Position numbers and translations under genes: made by a program. Source: Hymenobacter cyanobacteriorum (GTDB lineage: Bacteria > Bacteroidota > Bacteroidia > Cytophagales > Hymenobacteraceae). Taken from it: a stretch of 64,000 nt of DNA. The notes under the pieces were generated by a model that worked only from the letters and a program-made list of their open reading frames with translations, was not told where the DNA came from and ran no database searches. The first letter of the stretch is position 1, and each line of letters starts with the position of its first letter. Of this stretch, positions 25,412 through 34,089 are shown piece by piece. The stretch is from assembly GCF_022631375.1 (NCBI RefSeq), contig NZ_JALBGC010000007.1, positions 211,178 to 275,177 on the forward strand, given 5' to 3'.

Positions 25412-26746
25412 CTACACTTCCACTTTCAGCGTGGCCGGCGCTTTCGTCACTTCAAACAGCTCGCCGTGGGGCACTATCGTAATCTGGCCGTACTCCTGGA
25501 GCAGCATTTTGTAGGCTTCGGCCACGGGGCGGGGCTTGCGGTCGAGGTCGAAGAGGCCGCAGGGGTTCACGGTGCCCACTTTGCGTTCCAGGCCCTTGTC
25601 CCAGTCAATCTGGTCGATAAGCGAATACCAGGTGAAGCCCAGCACGGGCACGCCTTCCTTGCGCATTCGCAGGATGTTCACCCACTGCTTCCAGAGCCAG
25701 GTGGGGCCGTCTTTGGCTTCGAGCACGTTGGTTTCGGTGTGCATCACCGGCTTTTTGTAGCGCTGGTAGTAGTCGTGGGTAATGTTGTACCAGCCCAGCA
25801 CGTCCATGCTGGTGCATATTTCGCCGTTGGGCAGCATGATTTTCTCGTTGCGGCCGTAGTAGTCGTTGCCCATTATCTGGTACCCAGGCGGCTCGCCGGC
25901 CATGAACCAGTCGTACTCGCGCCGGGTCAGGCCGTTGTCGTAGAGGTAGTTGAGAACATCGCCGTCGGGGTGGTGGCCGTAGAGCAAATCGAGCGAAGCA
26001 AAGCGCAGCTTGTTCTGCATCTGCACCTCGTAGGTGTGCTCGGCGCGCAGCTCGTGGGTGAACTCGGCCGACTCGCTCTGCACGATGATGCAGTCGGGCC
26101 GGTGCTTAGCAATTTTCTGCGTGCCCATGATGCTGGCCGCCACCAGGTGCTTCAGTGCCGTCACAAAGGCCTTGTCCGATTTCAGTTGCTCGTTCCAGAT
26201 GCCGTCCTTGGCGCTCATTTTGGCCGTCACGTAAATCTCGTTCACCGGCGTGTAATAGCGCACCCAGGGGTAGCGCTGCACCACCGCCTCGCAGTAGGCC
26301 GCGAAGTGCACCGGCAGCTCGGGATTCTGGAAGTTGCCAATGAAATCGGGGACCCCGAAGTGCATCAAATCCAGAATCGGCGTGATTTCCAGGCGCTGCA
26401 TCTCGGCCATCGCCAGGTCGGCGAACTCCCAGTCGTACTTGTCGGGGCTGAGCTGGATTTTGTAGTAGGGCAGGCCGTAGCGCAGCACCTTCAGGCCCAT
26501 TTCCTTCACCAGGGCCAGGTCTTCCTTGTAGCGGTTGTAGTGGTCGCACTCGGCCAGCAAATCGCGGCGGGTTTTGCCCCCGTCGATGGTCGGGTAGCTG
26601 CACTCGATGCCGGTGGCAAACATGAAATTGTTTGGCAGGCCCGTGGGCAGGCCGTTGCCGTTGTGCCCGCGCGCGCCGCCAAACTCGTCGCCCTCGTAGT
26701 TGCCGTTGCCGAAATGGTCGTGAATTTCCGTGAGAAAGGATTTCAT
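25412..26746 (-). CDS. GH1-like clan GH-A glycosidase
   Basis: A 444-residue (beta/alpha)8 glycosidase. Likely acid/base Glu170 is in YYTPVNEIYV (equivalent of the TxNEP motif) and likely nucleophile Glu338 is in PVMHTETNV (equivalent of TENG). Other GH1-like stretches are FMFATGIECSYPTIDGGKTR and VLGFTWYSLIDQIDWDKGLE. No signal peptide is visible, so it is probably cytosolic. It lies downstream of the GMC oxidoreductase, separated only by a class D repeat, so it may act on the same sugar or glycoside. The active-site motifs are diverged from typical beta-glucosidases, so substrate is open. Confidence 0.75.
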   Translation of the reverse strand: MKSFLTEIHDHFGNGNYEGDEFGGARGHNGNGLPTGLPNNFMFATGIECSYPTIDGGKTRRDLLAECDHYNRYKEDLALVKEMGLKVLRYGLPYYKIQLSPDKYDWEFADLAMAEMQRLEITPILDLMHFGVPDFIGNFQNPELPVHFAAYCEAVVQRYPWVRYYTPVNEIYVTAKMSAKDGIWNEQLKSDKAFVTALKHLVAASIMGTQKIAKHRPDCIIVQSESAEFTHELRAEHTYEVQMQNKLRFASLDLLYGHHPDGDVLNYLYDNGLTRREYDWFMAGEPPGYQIMGNDYYGRNEKIMLPNGEICTSMDVLGWYNITHDYYQRYKKPVMHTETNVLEAKDGPTWLWKQWVNILRMRKEGVPVLGFTWYSLIDQIDWDKGLERKVGTVNPCGLFDLDRKPRPVAEAYKMLLQEYGQITIVPHGELFEVTKAPATLKVEV

Positions 26747-26750
26747 TCTT

Positions 26751-26846
26751 TTAAGCTGTTAGCTAATAGCTGCTAGCTGTTAGCTGTATGATATTAGAAA
26801 CTGCTTGAACAGAGCTAACAGCTAGCAGCTATTAGCTAACAGCTTA
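26751..26846. repeat. Intergenic inverted repeat, class D copy 2
   Basis: Nearly perfect arms: TTAAGCTGTTAGCTAATAGC... (26751-26785) and ...CTATTAGCTAACAGCTTA (to 26846). Each arm is itself built of TTAGCT/AGCTAA words. It fills the whole space between the GMC gene stop (26844) and the GH1-like start (26746). Confidence 0.9.
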
Positions 26847-28526
26847 TTTAAGGCTCTCCAGAAACTTGTCGGCCGTGCGCAGGCTCAGGGCCATAATGGT
26901 CAGGGCCGGGTTCACGCTCAGCGCGCTGGGGAAGGTCGAGTTATCGGAAATGTAGAGGTTGGGCACGTCGAAGGCGCGGCCGTTGGCGTCCACCACCGCA
27001 TCGTCGCCGCTCTTGCCCATGCGGGCGGTGCCGATGACGTGCGCATAGCGCTGAAATGCCCAGATGTCGGTAGCGCCGGCGGCTTCCCAGATGCCGCGCA
27101 TGATTTTCTCGGCGTGGGCATTCATGCGCTGCTCGTTTTCCTGGGCCGTGAAGTGCAGGCGCGGCTTGGGCAGGCCGCGGGCGTCCTTCTCCTCGGCCAG
27201 CTCCAGAAAGTTGTCGGCGTGGGGCAGACAGTCGCCCAGAATGTTGATGCCGGCAATGTGGTTGTAGTTGCGCATGTAGTCGCGCAGGGGCTGGCCCCAG
27301 AGCTTGCGGCCCCGCGCCACCTGCCCGGCAAATGTCACGGGCATTACGCCAATGCTTTGCAGCAAGTAGCCGCCCGCAAAGTCGGCCCCCGCCGGCCGGT
27401 GGGTATCCTGCGAAATCAGTCCGCCGGGAATACCCTTATTCGGCCGCACCTCATCGGCAAACGTGCCCCACACCTGCAGGCCGGGGTGGGCCATCAGGTT
27501 GCGGCCCACTTGTCCGCTGGTCAAAGCCAATTCATTCAGCAGCAGCAGGCGCGGCGTTTCTACCGAGCCGCCGCACAGGAAGAGGTGGCGGCAGCGCTGG
27601 CGCTTCTGCTCGCCGTTCTGCGTGTACACCACGCCCGTCACGTAGCCCCGCGCGTCGCGCTCAATCTCCGTCACAAAGCTGTTGGGCCGGATGTCGGCCC
27701 CGTGCTTCACCGCCAGCGGAATGAACGTCACGTCCATGCTCGACTTGGCGCCATTCGAGCAGCCGGCCTGGCAGAAGCCGCGGTTGGTGCAGGCTTCGCG
27801 CCAGCCCACGCCCTCCTGGTAGTAGCGCGCCGACAGCGCCGCATTGGCCGCCGGCGAGGTGCGAATGCCCATTTTCTCCGCGCCGCGCACCATCAGTTGC
27901 GCCGCGCTATTCAGCGGCAGCGGGGCCAGCGGGTAGCCCTTGCGGCGGGCGGGACCCCAGGGGTAGGGCGTAGGCCCCGAAACGCCAATAAACTGCTCTA
28001 TCTCTTCGTAGTACGGCGCCAGTTCCTCGTAGCTCACCGGCCAGTCCTCGCCCAACCCGAAATCGCGGCGGATGTGCAGGTCGTCGGGCAGCGGGCGGGG
28101 CGTGTAGGCGGTGTAGTGCAGCGTCGAGCCGCCCACGCCGGTGCCGGAGTTGTTTTTGCCCATGGCCAGCGGGTCGCCTCCGGCGGCCAGCCGCTCATCG
28201 TTCCAGAACAGAAAATCCTGGGCTTTTTCGTCGGTGGCAAAGTCTTTCTCGGGGTTGTGCCAGGGGCCAGCTTCCAGGGCCACCACCTTCAGGCCGGCCA
28301 TGGCCAGGCGGGCCAGCAGCGGCGCGCCGCCCGCGCCCAGCCCAATCACCACGCAGTCCACTTCGTCGGCTTCGGGCTCGATGGCCTGGGGCTTTTCCTT
28401 AGGAATATCGGCCGCCACAGGGGCGGTAGCGGGCTCATCGGCCACTAGCGCCCGTAGCAGCGGGTCCTGAATTTCGGGCTTGACGGGGTTGAGGACGCCT
28501 TCTTCGAGCACTTCTTCGTCGGGCAT
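26844..28526 (-). CDS. GMC family oxidoreductase
   Basis: A 560-residue FAD-dependent oxidoreductase that oxidises an alcohol group of a sugar or related compound. The N-terminal FAD-binding motif VVIGLGAGGAPLLARLA is at about 59-75. GVGGSTLHYTAYTPR, CNRGFCQAG-like NRGFCQAGCSNGAKSS, and the C-terminal HVIGTARMGKSGDDAVVD and NPALTIMALSLR are family features. The start at 28526 avoids a 122-codon extension through a class B repeat. The partner upstream is a gluconate 2-dehydrogenase subunit 3-like protein, the arrangement of membrane-linked sugar dehydrogenases such as glucoside 3-dehydrogenases. No Tat signal is visible on this subunit. Confidence 0.88.
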   Translation of the reverse strand: MPDEEVLEEGVLNPVKPEIQDPLLRALVADEPATAPVAADIPKEKPQAIEPEADEVDCVVIGLGAGGAPLLARLAMAGLKVVALEAGPWHNPEKDFATDEKAQDFLFWNDERLAAGGDPLAMGKNNSGTGVGGSTLHYTAYTPRPLPDDLHIRRDFGLGEDWPVSYEELAPYYEEIEQFIGVSGPTPYPWGPARRKGYPLAPLPLNSAAQLMVRGAEKMGIRTSPAANAALSARYYQEGVGWREACTNRGFCQAGCSNGAKSSMDVTFIPLAVKHGADIRPNSFVTEIERDARGYVTGVVYTQNGEQKRQRCRHLFLCGGSVETPRLLLLNELALTSGQVGRNLMAHPGLQVWGTFADEVRPNKGIPGGLISQDTHRPAGADFAGGYLLQSIGVMPVTFAGQVARGRKLWGQPLRDYMRNYNHIAGINILGDCLPHADNFLELAEEKDARGLPKPRLHFTAQENEQRMNAHAEKIMRGIWEAAGATDIWAFQRYAHVIGTARMGKSGDDAVVDANGRAFDVPNLYISDNSTFPSALSVNPALTIMALSLRTADKFLESLK

Positions 28527-28560
28527 TTTTGCAATGGGTGAATGGGGTAGAGAATAAAAC

Positions 28561-28664
28561 GTTGTCATCCTGAGCTTGCGAAGGACCTTATCACGCTTGC
28601 GCCGATTAACTACAGCACATCGTTCCGCGGTGATAAGGTCCTTCGCAAGCTCAGGATGACAAAC
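28561..28664. repeat. Intergenic inverted repeat, class B copy 2
   Basis: Arms TGTCATCCTGAGCTTGCGAA... and ...TTCGCAAGCTCAGGATGACA, about 33 nt. The right arm encodes the last residues and the TGA stop of the upstream gene (stop at 28651-28653), so the element has replaced that gene's native end. Confidence 0.85.
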
Positions 28665-29256
28665 CGGGCTCGCGGCTTTCTTTTTCGTTGAGGCCGATTT
28701 TCGTCCAAGCCGGCAAATCGGCCATGCCCACGTAGCCGATTTCCTCCTGAGCCAGCGGGTGGGCGTAGTAGGTTTCGGTGAGCTCGGCCAGCATTTCCTC
28801 GAAGAAGCGGCCGGCATCCAGCGTGGTCCAGGTGGTGCCGGGCGGCGTGCCACTGGCCAGCGCCTGCAGCACCGCATCTTGCTGCTCGGCATTCAACGCC
28901 GTGAAATCGGTTTGAAACTGCGCCTGCGCAATTTCCTGAATGCCGCCTAGGCCCATTCGGTAGGCTTCGCGGTCGGGAGGCAGGGCATCGTAGCGCCAGC
29001 CGTCGGCGCGGCCCTCGGCGAGGCGCTGGTCCACGGCCGGGGCCAGCGGGATGGGCTGGTCGGGGCGGTCGGGCTGAGGGAAAATGCGGGCGGCCACGGC
29101 CTCGAGCAGGGCGTAGGTTTCGGGGGCCAGAAACTGCGGCGCGTAGGCAGCGGGCGCAGCAAGGCGGGCCTGCAGGGCGGCGCGGGTGGCTTCCGACACG
29201 TGCGGCGTGGCGAGCAGCGCGCGCACGGTGCCGCTGGGGTAAGGAGGAACGGACAT
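28651..29256 (-). CDS. Gluconate 2-dehydrogenase subunit 3 family protein
   Basis: A 201-residue protein of the small-subunit family that accompanies GMC sugar dehydrogenases. Features: YALLEAVAARIFPQPDRPDQ (near 64-83), DALPPDREAYRMGLGGIQEI, ALNAEQQDAVLQALASG, FFEEMLAELTETYYAHPLAQ and IGYVGM near the end. It lies 124 nt ahead of the GMC gene on the same strand with a class B repeat between them. The last five residues and stop are read from that repeat. A twin-arginine signal, common in the family, is not obvious at this N-terminus. Confidence 0.85.
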   Translation of the reverse strand: MSVPPYPSGTVRALLATPHVSEATRAALQARLAAPAAYAPQFLAPETYALLEAVAARIFPQPDRPDQPIPLAPAVDQRLAEGRADGWRYDALPPDREAYRMGLGGIQEIAQAQFQTDFTALNAEQQDAVLQALASGTPPGTTWTTLDAGRFFEEMLAELTETYYAHPLAQEEIGYVGMADLPAWTKIGLNEKESREPGLSS

Positions 29257-29372
29257 AAATCGGGCGTGGGCTGGCGCAGCAGCACGGCAACGGCTCAGCT
29301 AATAATTGCTTACGAGTGGAACAGGTTGAAAGGGTGCAGGTTTTCAACAGTATTTCTTCAACAGAACCCAGT

Positions 29373-29407
29373 AAAAAAGCCGCCGGCTTCGAACCGGCGG
29401 CTTTTTT
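29373..29407 (-). terminator. Rho-independent terminator
   Basis: AAAAAAGCCGCCGGCTTCGA / ACCGGCGGCTTTTTT: a near-perfect GC stem with an A/U run on both sides. It closes the MFS-small-protein transcript (minus strand), 22 nt after its stop, and separates it from the dehydrogenase genes. Confidence 0.9.
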
Positions 29408-29428
29408 GGGCAAGAAAAACCAGGCGCG

Positions 29429-29575
29429 TTACTTAAACAGCGCCAGTGCTTTAATGAACGTTTGCGACACGCCCCAGGCCAGGGGGATGCCCACAAACAG
29501 CCATGCCAGCACTACCGAGCCGCCGGCACCGCTTTCGGCCGGGGCAGAAGTTGAGTTGTTGGGTTGCGGATTCAT
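29429..29575 (-). CDS. 48-residue single-span MFS transporter partner
   Basis: A small protein (MNPQPNNSTSAPAESGAGGS then VVLAWLFVGIPLAWGVSQTF and a short tail ending ALFK) with one membrane helix at about 21-40. It is encoded 34 nt downstream of the OFA-family transporter on the same strand and followed by a terminator. This matches the small proteins annotated as MFS transporter small subunit next to oxalate/formate-type antiporters. The role is unknown; I infer stabilisation or assembly of the transporter. Confidence 0.8.
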   Translation of the reverse strand: MNPQPNNSTSAPAESGAGGSVVLAWLFVGIPLAWGVSQTFIKALALFK

Positions 29576-29609
29576 ATCGAATTCGAATTAGTGTTTGAAA
29601 GACTGAGAC

Positions 29610-31025
29610 TTAGTGGCCGCCGGCTTCTACCGTTACAGGGCCTTTTTCGTAGTACCGTTCGTTCACGGCCGTCACAATAATGTTGGCCAAGAAGCCCACC
29701 ACCAGCAGCCCCGCCATGGTGTAGAACACCGTCTGGTACATGGCAGCGCCAGTGAAGCCTTCGGCCTTGCGGCTGTCGGACAGGTAGTGCACGATGAGCG
29801 GGCCAAGCACGCCGGCCGTGCTCCACGCCGTGAGCAGGCGGCCGTGGATAGCGCCCACCTGGTACTTGCCAAACAGGTCGGACAAATAGGCCGGGGCCGT
29901 GGCAAAACCACCGCCGTACATGCTGATAATCACGCAGGCCACCACCACAAACAGCGTCAGCTGGGCATTGGCGCCCAGCGTAGGGGCCAGCGCATACAGC
30001 ACCACGCCCAGGCCAAAGTAAATGGCGTACGCCACCTTGCGCCCCAGCTTATCCGAAGCCGACGACCAGAAGAACCGGCCCAGCAGGTTGAACAGGCTGA
30101 GCAGTCCCACGAAGCCCGCGCCGGCCGCCGCCAGGGCCGCCGTGTCCATGCCCTTACCCTTCTCGGTGCCGGAAATAACAGCCTGGATGAGCGGCGAAGC
30201 GGTTTCGAGCACGCCGATGCCGGCCGTCACGTTGCAGAGCAGCACTACCCACAGCATCCAAAACTGCGGCGTTTTGATGGCGTTGTCGGCCGACACGTTA
30301 GCCGTGGTAATCATGTCGTTGTGCTCGGTGCTGGGTACGTAGCCGGCCGGCTTCCAGTCGTCGGCCGGTACACGAATGGTCCACACCCCAAACTGCATGA
30401 AAAGCAGGTAAATGATGCCCATTACGATAAACGTTGGGGCCACGCCCTGCGGGGCCGAAGCCTTGAAGTGGTTCATCAGGTTGTTGGCCAGCGGCGAGCC
30501 AATCATGGCCCCGCCGCCAAAGCCCATAATGGCCATGCCCGTAGCCACGCCCTTGCGGTCCGGAAACCACTTAATGAGCGTGCTCACCGGCGAAATGTAG
30601 CCAATGCCCAGCCCGATGCCGCCCACCACGCCGTAGCCGAAATACAGCAGCCAGATATTGTGCAGGTGAATGCCGAGCGAACCAATCAGGAAGCCGCCGC
30701 CGAAGCAGAGCGCCGACGCCAGCATGGCCTTGCGCGGACCCACGCGCTCCAGCCACTTCCCAAAAATGGCCGCCGAAAGGCCCAACAGCACAATGGCGAT
30801 GGAAAACGTGATGCCAATTTGCAGCGGCGTCCAGTCGTCGGGCGCGGGTTTGGCCGGGTCACCGCTGATGAGCGCGCCCAGCGGCTTGTTAAATACGCTG
30901 AACGCGTAGGCCTGCCCAATGGCCAGGTGAATGGCCAGGGCCGCCGGCGGCACCAGCCAGCGGTTGTAGCCCGGCCCCGCAATGGTGCGGCTGCGGTCGA
31001 GCAGCGAAGAGGAGTTTTCGGCCAT
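29610..31025 (-). CDS. OFA family MFS transporter (oxalate/formate antiporter type)
   Basis: A 471-residue major facilitator with 12 predicted helices. Family features: HLAIGQAYAFSVFNKPLGAL near the start, FPDRKGVATGMAIMGFGGGA (loop after helix 5), GRFFWSSASDKLGRKVAYAI and APAYLSDLFGKYQVGAIHGR. The GxAxxPDxKG-type signature after helix 5 is typical of the oxalate/formate antiporter group, but substrates in Bacteroidota members are not established (a monocarboxylate is likely). Downstream lies its 48-residue partner. An intergenic class A repeat separates it from the SDR gene upstream. Confidence 0.88.
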   Translation of the reverse strand: MAENSSSLLDRSRTIAGPGYNRWLVPPAALAIHLAIGQAYAFSVFNKPLGALISGDPAKPAPDDWTPLQIGITFSIAIVLLGLSAAIFGKWLERVGPRKAMLASALCFGGGFLIGSLGIHLHNIWLLYFGYGVVGGIGLGIGYISPVSTLIKWFPDRKGVATGMAIMGFGGGAMIGSPLANNLMNHFKASAPQGVAPTFIVMGIIYLLFMQFGVWTIRVPADDWKPAGYVPSTEHNDMITTANVSADNAIKTPQFWMLWVVLLCNVTAGIGVLETASPLIQAVISGTEKGKGMDTAALAAAGAGFVGLLSLFNLLGRFFWSSASDKLGRKVAYAIYFGLGVVLYALAPTLGANAQLTLFVVVACVIISMYGGGFATAPAYLSDLFGKYQVGAIHGRLLTAWSTAGVLGPLIVHYLSDSRKAEGFTGAAMYQTVFYTMAGLLVVGFLANIIVTAVNERYYEKGPVTVEAGGH

Positions 31026-31208
31026 GTAACAAGTGGGAATTGAAGTGAGAGAAGAAGATGGAAAACGCGCCTGCCACTATGCCTAACACACTGAAAGCGG
31101 GCCACAAGTGCCAAGGTAACCGGCGGCTTGGCTGGTTGATTGCCGAGGGTGCGAAAATGTTGCTAAACAGGTATAGCTGATTTGATTGTCGGTGCCGCAG
31201 TGTGGTTA

Positions 31209-31317
31209 GAACGTCATGCAGAGCGTAGCGAAGCATCTCGCGTGCCACCACTACCCAATCATTACGATTGAATTGCTGCCACAAGCGAGATGCTTCGCTG
31301 CGCTCTGCATGACGTTC
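31209..31317. repeat. Intergenic inverted repeat, class A copy 1
   Basis: 33-nt arms with one mismatch: GAACGTCATGCAGAGCGTAG... and ...CGCTCTGCATGACGTTC. It lies between the SDR stop (31336) and the OFA transporter start (31025), genes in the same direction. Confidence 0.9.
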
Positions 31318-31335
31318 GATTAAATTCCGGTCACG

Positions 31336-32289
31336 TTACTCGTCGCTGCTCAGCTTGCCGCCGGTCACGTGCACGAGCGAGCCCGTCATGAACGAGCCGT
31401 CTTGCGAGGCCAGCAGCACGTAGGCGGGCGCCAGTTCCTCGGGCTGGCCGGGGCGCTTGAGGGCGACTTCGTGGCCAAACTTGGCGATTTCCTCGCGCGG
31501 CATGGTGCCGGGGATGTTGGGCGTCCAGACCGGGCCGGGCACCACGCAGTTCACCCGAATGCCCTTCTCGCCGAGATATAGCGCCAGCGACTTGGTGAGG
31601 GCATGAATACCGGCCTTCGAGCAGGCGTAATCCACCAGCAGCGGAATGCCCGTGATGCCCACGATGCTGCCCGTATTGATGATGCAGTCGTCCTTTTTGA
31701 GGTGCGGAATCACCGCCTGCGCCATCCAGATGTAGCCCAGGATATTGGTGTCAAAAGTGCGGCGAATCTGCTCCTCGGGGATGTCCTCAAACTTCTCCTG
31801 CGCCATCTGGAAGGCGGCATTGTTCACCAGGATATTCAGCCCGCCCAGCTCGGCCAAGGTGCGGCGCACGGCCTGCTTGCATTGCTCGGGGTCGCGCACA
31901 TCCAGCTGCAATAGCAGGCACTTGCGCTTCTCCTGCTCCACCAGTTGCTTGGTTTTTTCGGCATCCTCCACGTTTTCGTTGAAGACGACGGCCACGTGCG
32001 CGCCCTCCTTGGCGAAGGCAATGGCCACGGCCCGGCCAATGCCCGAGTCGGCCCCGGTGATGATGGCGACTTTGTCCTTGAGCTTGCCGGCGGCCTTGTA
32101 GTTAGCCAGGTCCGAGTCGGGCTGCAGCTTCATGTCGGCCTGTTTGGCCGGATAGGGCAGCTTCTGGGCGGCGGCTTTCATGTCTTTGGCCGTCGGGCGG
32201 CGCTCGGCTTTGGCAGGAGCAGCTTTTTTGGCGGGAGCGGCGGGCTTTTGGGGGGCGGCGGGAGCGGCAGGGGTTTTCTTCGGAGGCAT
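31336..32289 (-). CDS. SDR family oxidoreductase with Lys/Ala/Pro-rich N-terminal tail
   Basis: A 317-residue short-chain dehydrogenase. Cofactor motif TGADSGIGRAVA is near 75-86, the NNAAF structural motif follows, and the catalytic Ser is in INTGSIVGITG. The Tyr/Lys pair is in DYACSKAGIHALTKSLALYL, and GPVWTPNIPGTMP follows. This group (YhdG/glucose-1-dehydrogenase-like, 46 kDa-type general stress SDRs) often acts on aldehydes or sugars. The first 40 residues (MPPKKTPAAPAAPQKPAAPA ...) form a basic, histone-H1-like low-complexity tail. The start at 32289 was chosen over a frame extending 16 codons further. Confidence 0.88.
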   Translation of the reverse strand: MPPKKTPAAPAAPQKPAAPAKKAAPAKAERRPTAKDMKAAAQKLPYPAKQADMKLQPDSDLANYKAAGKLKDKVAIITGADSGIGRAVAIAFAKEGAHVAVVFNENVEDAEKTKQLVEQEKRKCLLLQLDVRDPEQCKQAVRRTLAELGGLNILVNNAAFQMAQEKFEDIPEEQIRRTFDTNILGYIWMAQAVIPHLKKDDCIINTGSIVGITGIPLLVDYACSKAGIHALTKSLALYLGEKGIRVNCVVPGPVWTPNIPGTMPREEIAKFGHEVALKRPGQPEELAPAYVLLASQDGSFMTGSLVHVTGGKLSSDE

Positions 32290-32384
32290 AGCAGGTAGGA
32301 AAACGTGATGCCCCGGCTTACGCGAAAAACCCGCCAATGGCTGGCGCTGGACCGGTTATTTGTCTGCGCCGCTTGGTCTTTGGC

Positions 32385-33575
32385 TCACAGCCGGCGCAGC
32401 ACCACGCGGCGGTTGCGCGGGCGCTGGGAGGGGTCGGCGTTGTCGGCCACGGGCTGGGTGCCGCCGTAGCCCATGGGCCGAAGCTGGGCCGTGCCCACGC
32501 CGTGCGCCGTGAGGTAGAGGCACACGGCTTCGGCGCGCTGCTGCGAGAGCTGGCGGTTCAGCTCGGCATTGCCCACGTTGTCGGTGTGGCCCTGCACCTC
32601 AAAGCGCAACTCCGGCCGGGTGCGCAGGGTGCCAGCCAGCGCATCCAGTGCCGTACGTACAGGCGGCAACAACACAGCCTTGCCCTGGTCGAAATACAGC
32701 TCCGGCAACGTCACCGTGCTGCCTACGGCCAGGTCAGTCAGCGAAGCCCCGCTGCCCGAATCGGCCAGAACCAGCGTTGGAGCTGCAGCTGGTGCTGGAA
32801 CTGCTATTGCTTCGCTGCTGCCAACGGAAGCGGCCGGTTTTGGCAAAGGAGCGGGCTTGCGAACCGGCTTGGGTACCACCGCGGCCGGGCGGACCGGTAC
32901 TACTGTTGGCGGCGTAGGAATGACGCGGGCCGGTCTTGATTTCGGTGGCCGAACTACTGGCGTGGGGGCCGCCGTGCCGGTGGCGGCCGGTGGCGGGTTG
33001 CGGCTGAACAGGTAGCTGGTCGGAATTGGCGCTACCTTCGGCGTTTCGGCTAGTTTGCCCCAGAAGTTGCGCCACGATGCAGTAGGCGGTTGCAGGGGTA
33101 CGTCGGGCCGCTCCCAAGTGATGAAAATGCGGGTATCCAAGCCATATTGGCAGTAGTCAACCCGCAGGTGGTACGGCTCGCCGGCCCGCAGCTCCGCCGT
33201 GGCGGTGTAGTCGCTCAGGGGCTGCCCGCGCCATTCGTTCAGCAGCTGCCGGTCGTTCAGCCACAGCCGGACTCCATCGTCTACGGTAACATGAAAAACG
33301 TATTTGCCGCTGACCGGTGGCACCAGCCAGCCCGTCCAGCGCACCGAAAACTGCTCGGCAGGCATCCCCGGTGCGGGCGGCTGGTGGCCCCAGTTGAAAT
33401 TGATGGTCGCATCGCGACGAGTCAGGACATATTTCTCGAAATTATTCCCTTCGTAGTAGTCGCCTCTGATACCGTCACCGGAAGGCAGGGGCGATTGCGC
33501 CAGCGCAGGCACACCCGGCAATACCAATCCAATAAGCAATAGCAGCCCAAGCCACCGGTTGTGTTCGCCAGCCAT
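32385..33575 (-). CDS. PA14-OmpA envelope protein
   Basis: A 396-residue protein. Signal peptide (LGLLLLIGLVLPGVPALAQ), then a PA14 beta-barrel domain (about 33-155, GIRGDYYEGNNFEKYVL, FHVTVDDGVRLWLNDRQLLN), a Pro/Ala/Val-rich linker (about 175-255), and a C-terminal OmpA peptidoglycan-binding domain (about 280-396, LYFDQGKAVLLPPVRTALDA, VQGHTDNVGNAELNRQLSQQ, PRNRRV). It likely sits in the periplasm or outer membrane, tethered to peptidoglycan, with PA14 binding a glycan. The combination is seen in Bacteroidota envelope proteins; the exact role is unknown. Confidence 0.88.
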   Translation of the reverse strand: MAGEHNRWLGLLLLIGLVLPGVPALAQSPLPSGDGIRGDYYEGNNFEKYVLTRRDATINFNWGHQPPAPGMPAEQFSVRWTGWLVPPVSGKYVFHVTVDDGVRLWLNDRQLLNEWRGQPLSDYTATAELRAGEPYHLRVDYCQYGLDTRIFITWERPDVPLQPPTASWRNFWGKLAETPKVAPIPTSYLFSRNPPPAATGTAAPTPVVRPPKSRPARVIPTPPTVVPVRPAAVVPKPVRKPAPLPKPAASVGSSEAIAVPAPAAAPTLVLADSGSGASLTDLAVGSTVTLPELYFDQGKAVLLPPVRTALDALAGTLRTRPELRFEVQGHTDNVGNAELNRQLSQQRAEAVCLYLTAHGVGTAQLRPMGYGGTQPVADNADPSQRPRNRRVVLRRL

Positions 33576-33643
33576 GCTGCAATAACGACAATCCCGACGC
33601 CTTTAGTATTGGCTTTCCGCTTCGATAACTCGCTGCCGGCTAC

Positions 33644-34084
33644 CTACGCAAACTCGTTGCCGCAGTGGAAGCAGTGAAACCGCTTGCCCCGCACCGGAAA
33701 CCGCAGCAGCACCGAAAGCAACGACTCCCAGAACCCGTAGGTGTTGCGCGTGGCCGGCCCGTACGCCACATCCGACGACCCGCAGCGCGGGCAGCGTGGC
33801 GTTACCGGGTCGGGCGCATCGGCTTCGAAGGAAGCCACGTCGGGACCGGTAGCCCGGGGCAGGGGCTCGGCCCGAATGATTGCCAGGGCCGCCTCGGCGT
33901 CGGACTGCCGCACGTGCAGCCGCACGCCACCCGTGATGGGGCTGTACAAGGGCAGCAGCCCCACCAGGTTTTCGTTGCTCAGAAAACACGGAATGCCCGC
34001 TGCCTCCAGCCGCGTCCGGGCCAGGTTGGCCGCCATCGGCTCGTAGAACGATTCGAGAAAAACGATGGAATCGGGGCCCGGCAC
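33644..34084 (-). CDS. DUF2007-type protein with C-terminal zinc ribbon
   Basis: A 146-residue protein. The N-terminal half (IVFLESFYEPMAANLARTRL, EAAGIPCFLSNEN, GGVRLHVRQSDAEAALAII) matches the DUF2007 putative signal-transducing fold. The C-terminal half carries two CxxC pairs, CPRCGSSD and CFHCGNEF, forming a probable zinc ribbon. The longest frame starts with GTG at 34084, which is directly beside a class D repeat; no ATG gives a full DUF2007 domain. It is encoded downstream of a lipoprotein gene. Function unknown. Confidence 0.75.
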   Translation of the reverse strand: MPGPDSIVFLESFYEPMAANLARTRLEAAGIPCFLSNENLVGLLPLYSPITGGVRLHVRQSDAEAALAIIRAEPLPRATGPDVASFEADAPDPVTPRCPRCGSSDVAYGPATRNTYGFWESLLSVLLRFPVRGKRFHCFHCGNEFA

Positions 34085-34089
34085 GGAAA

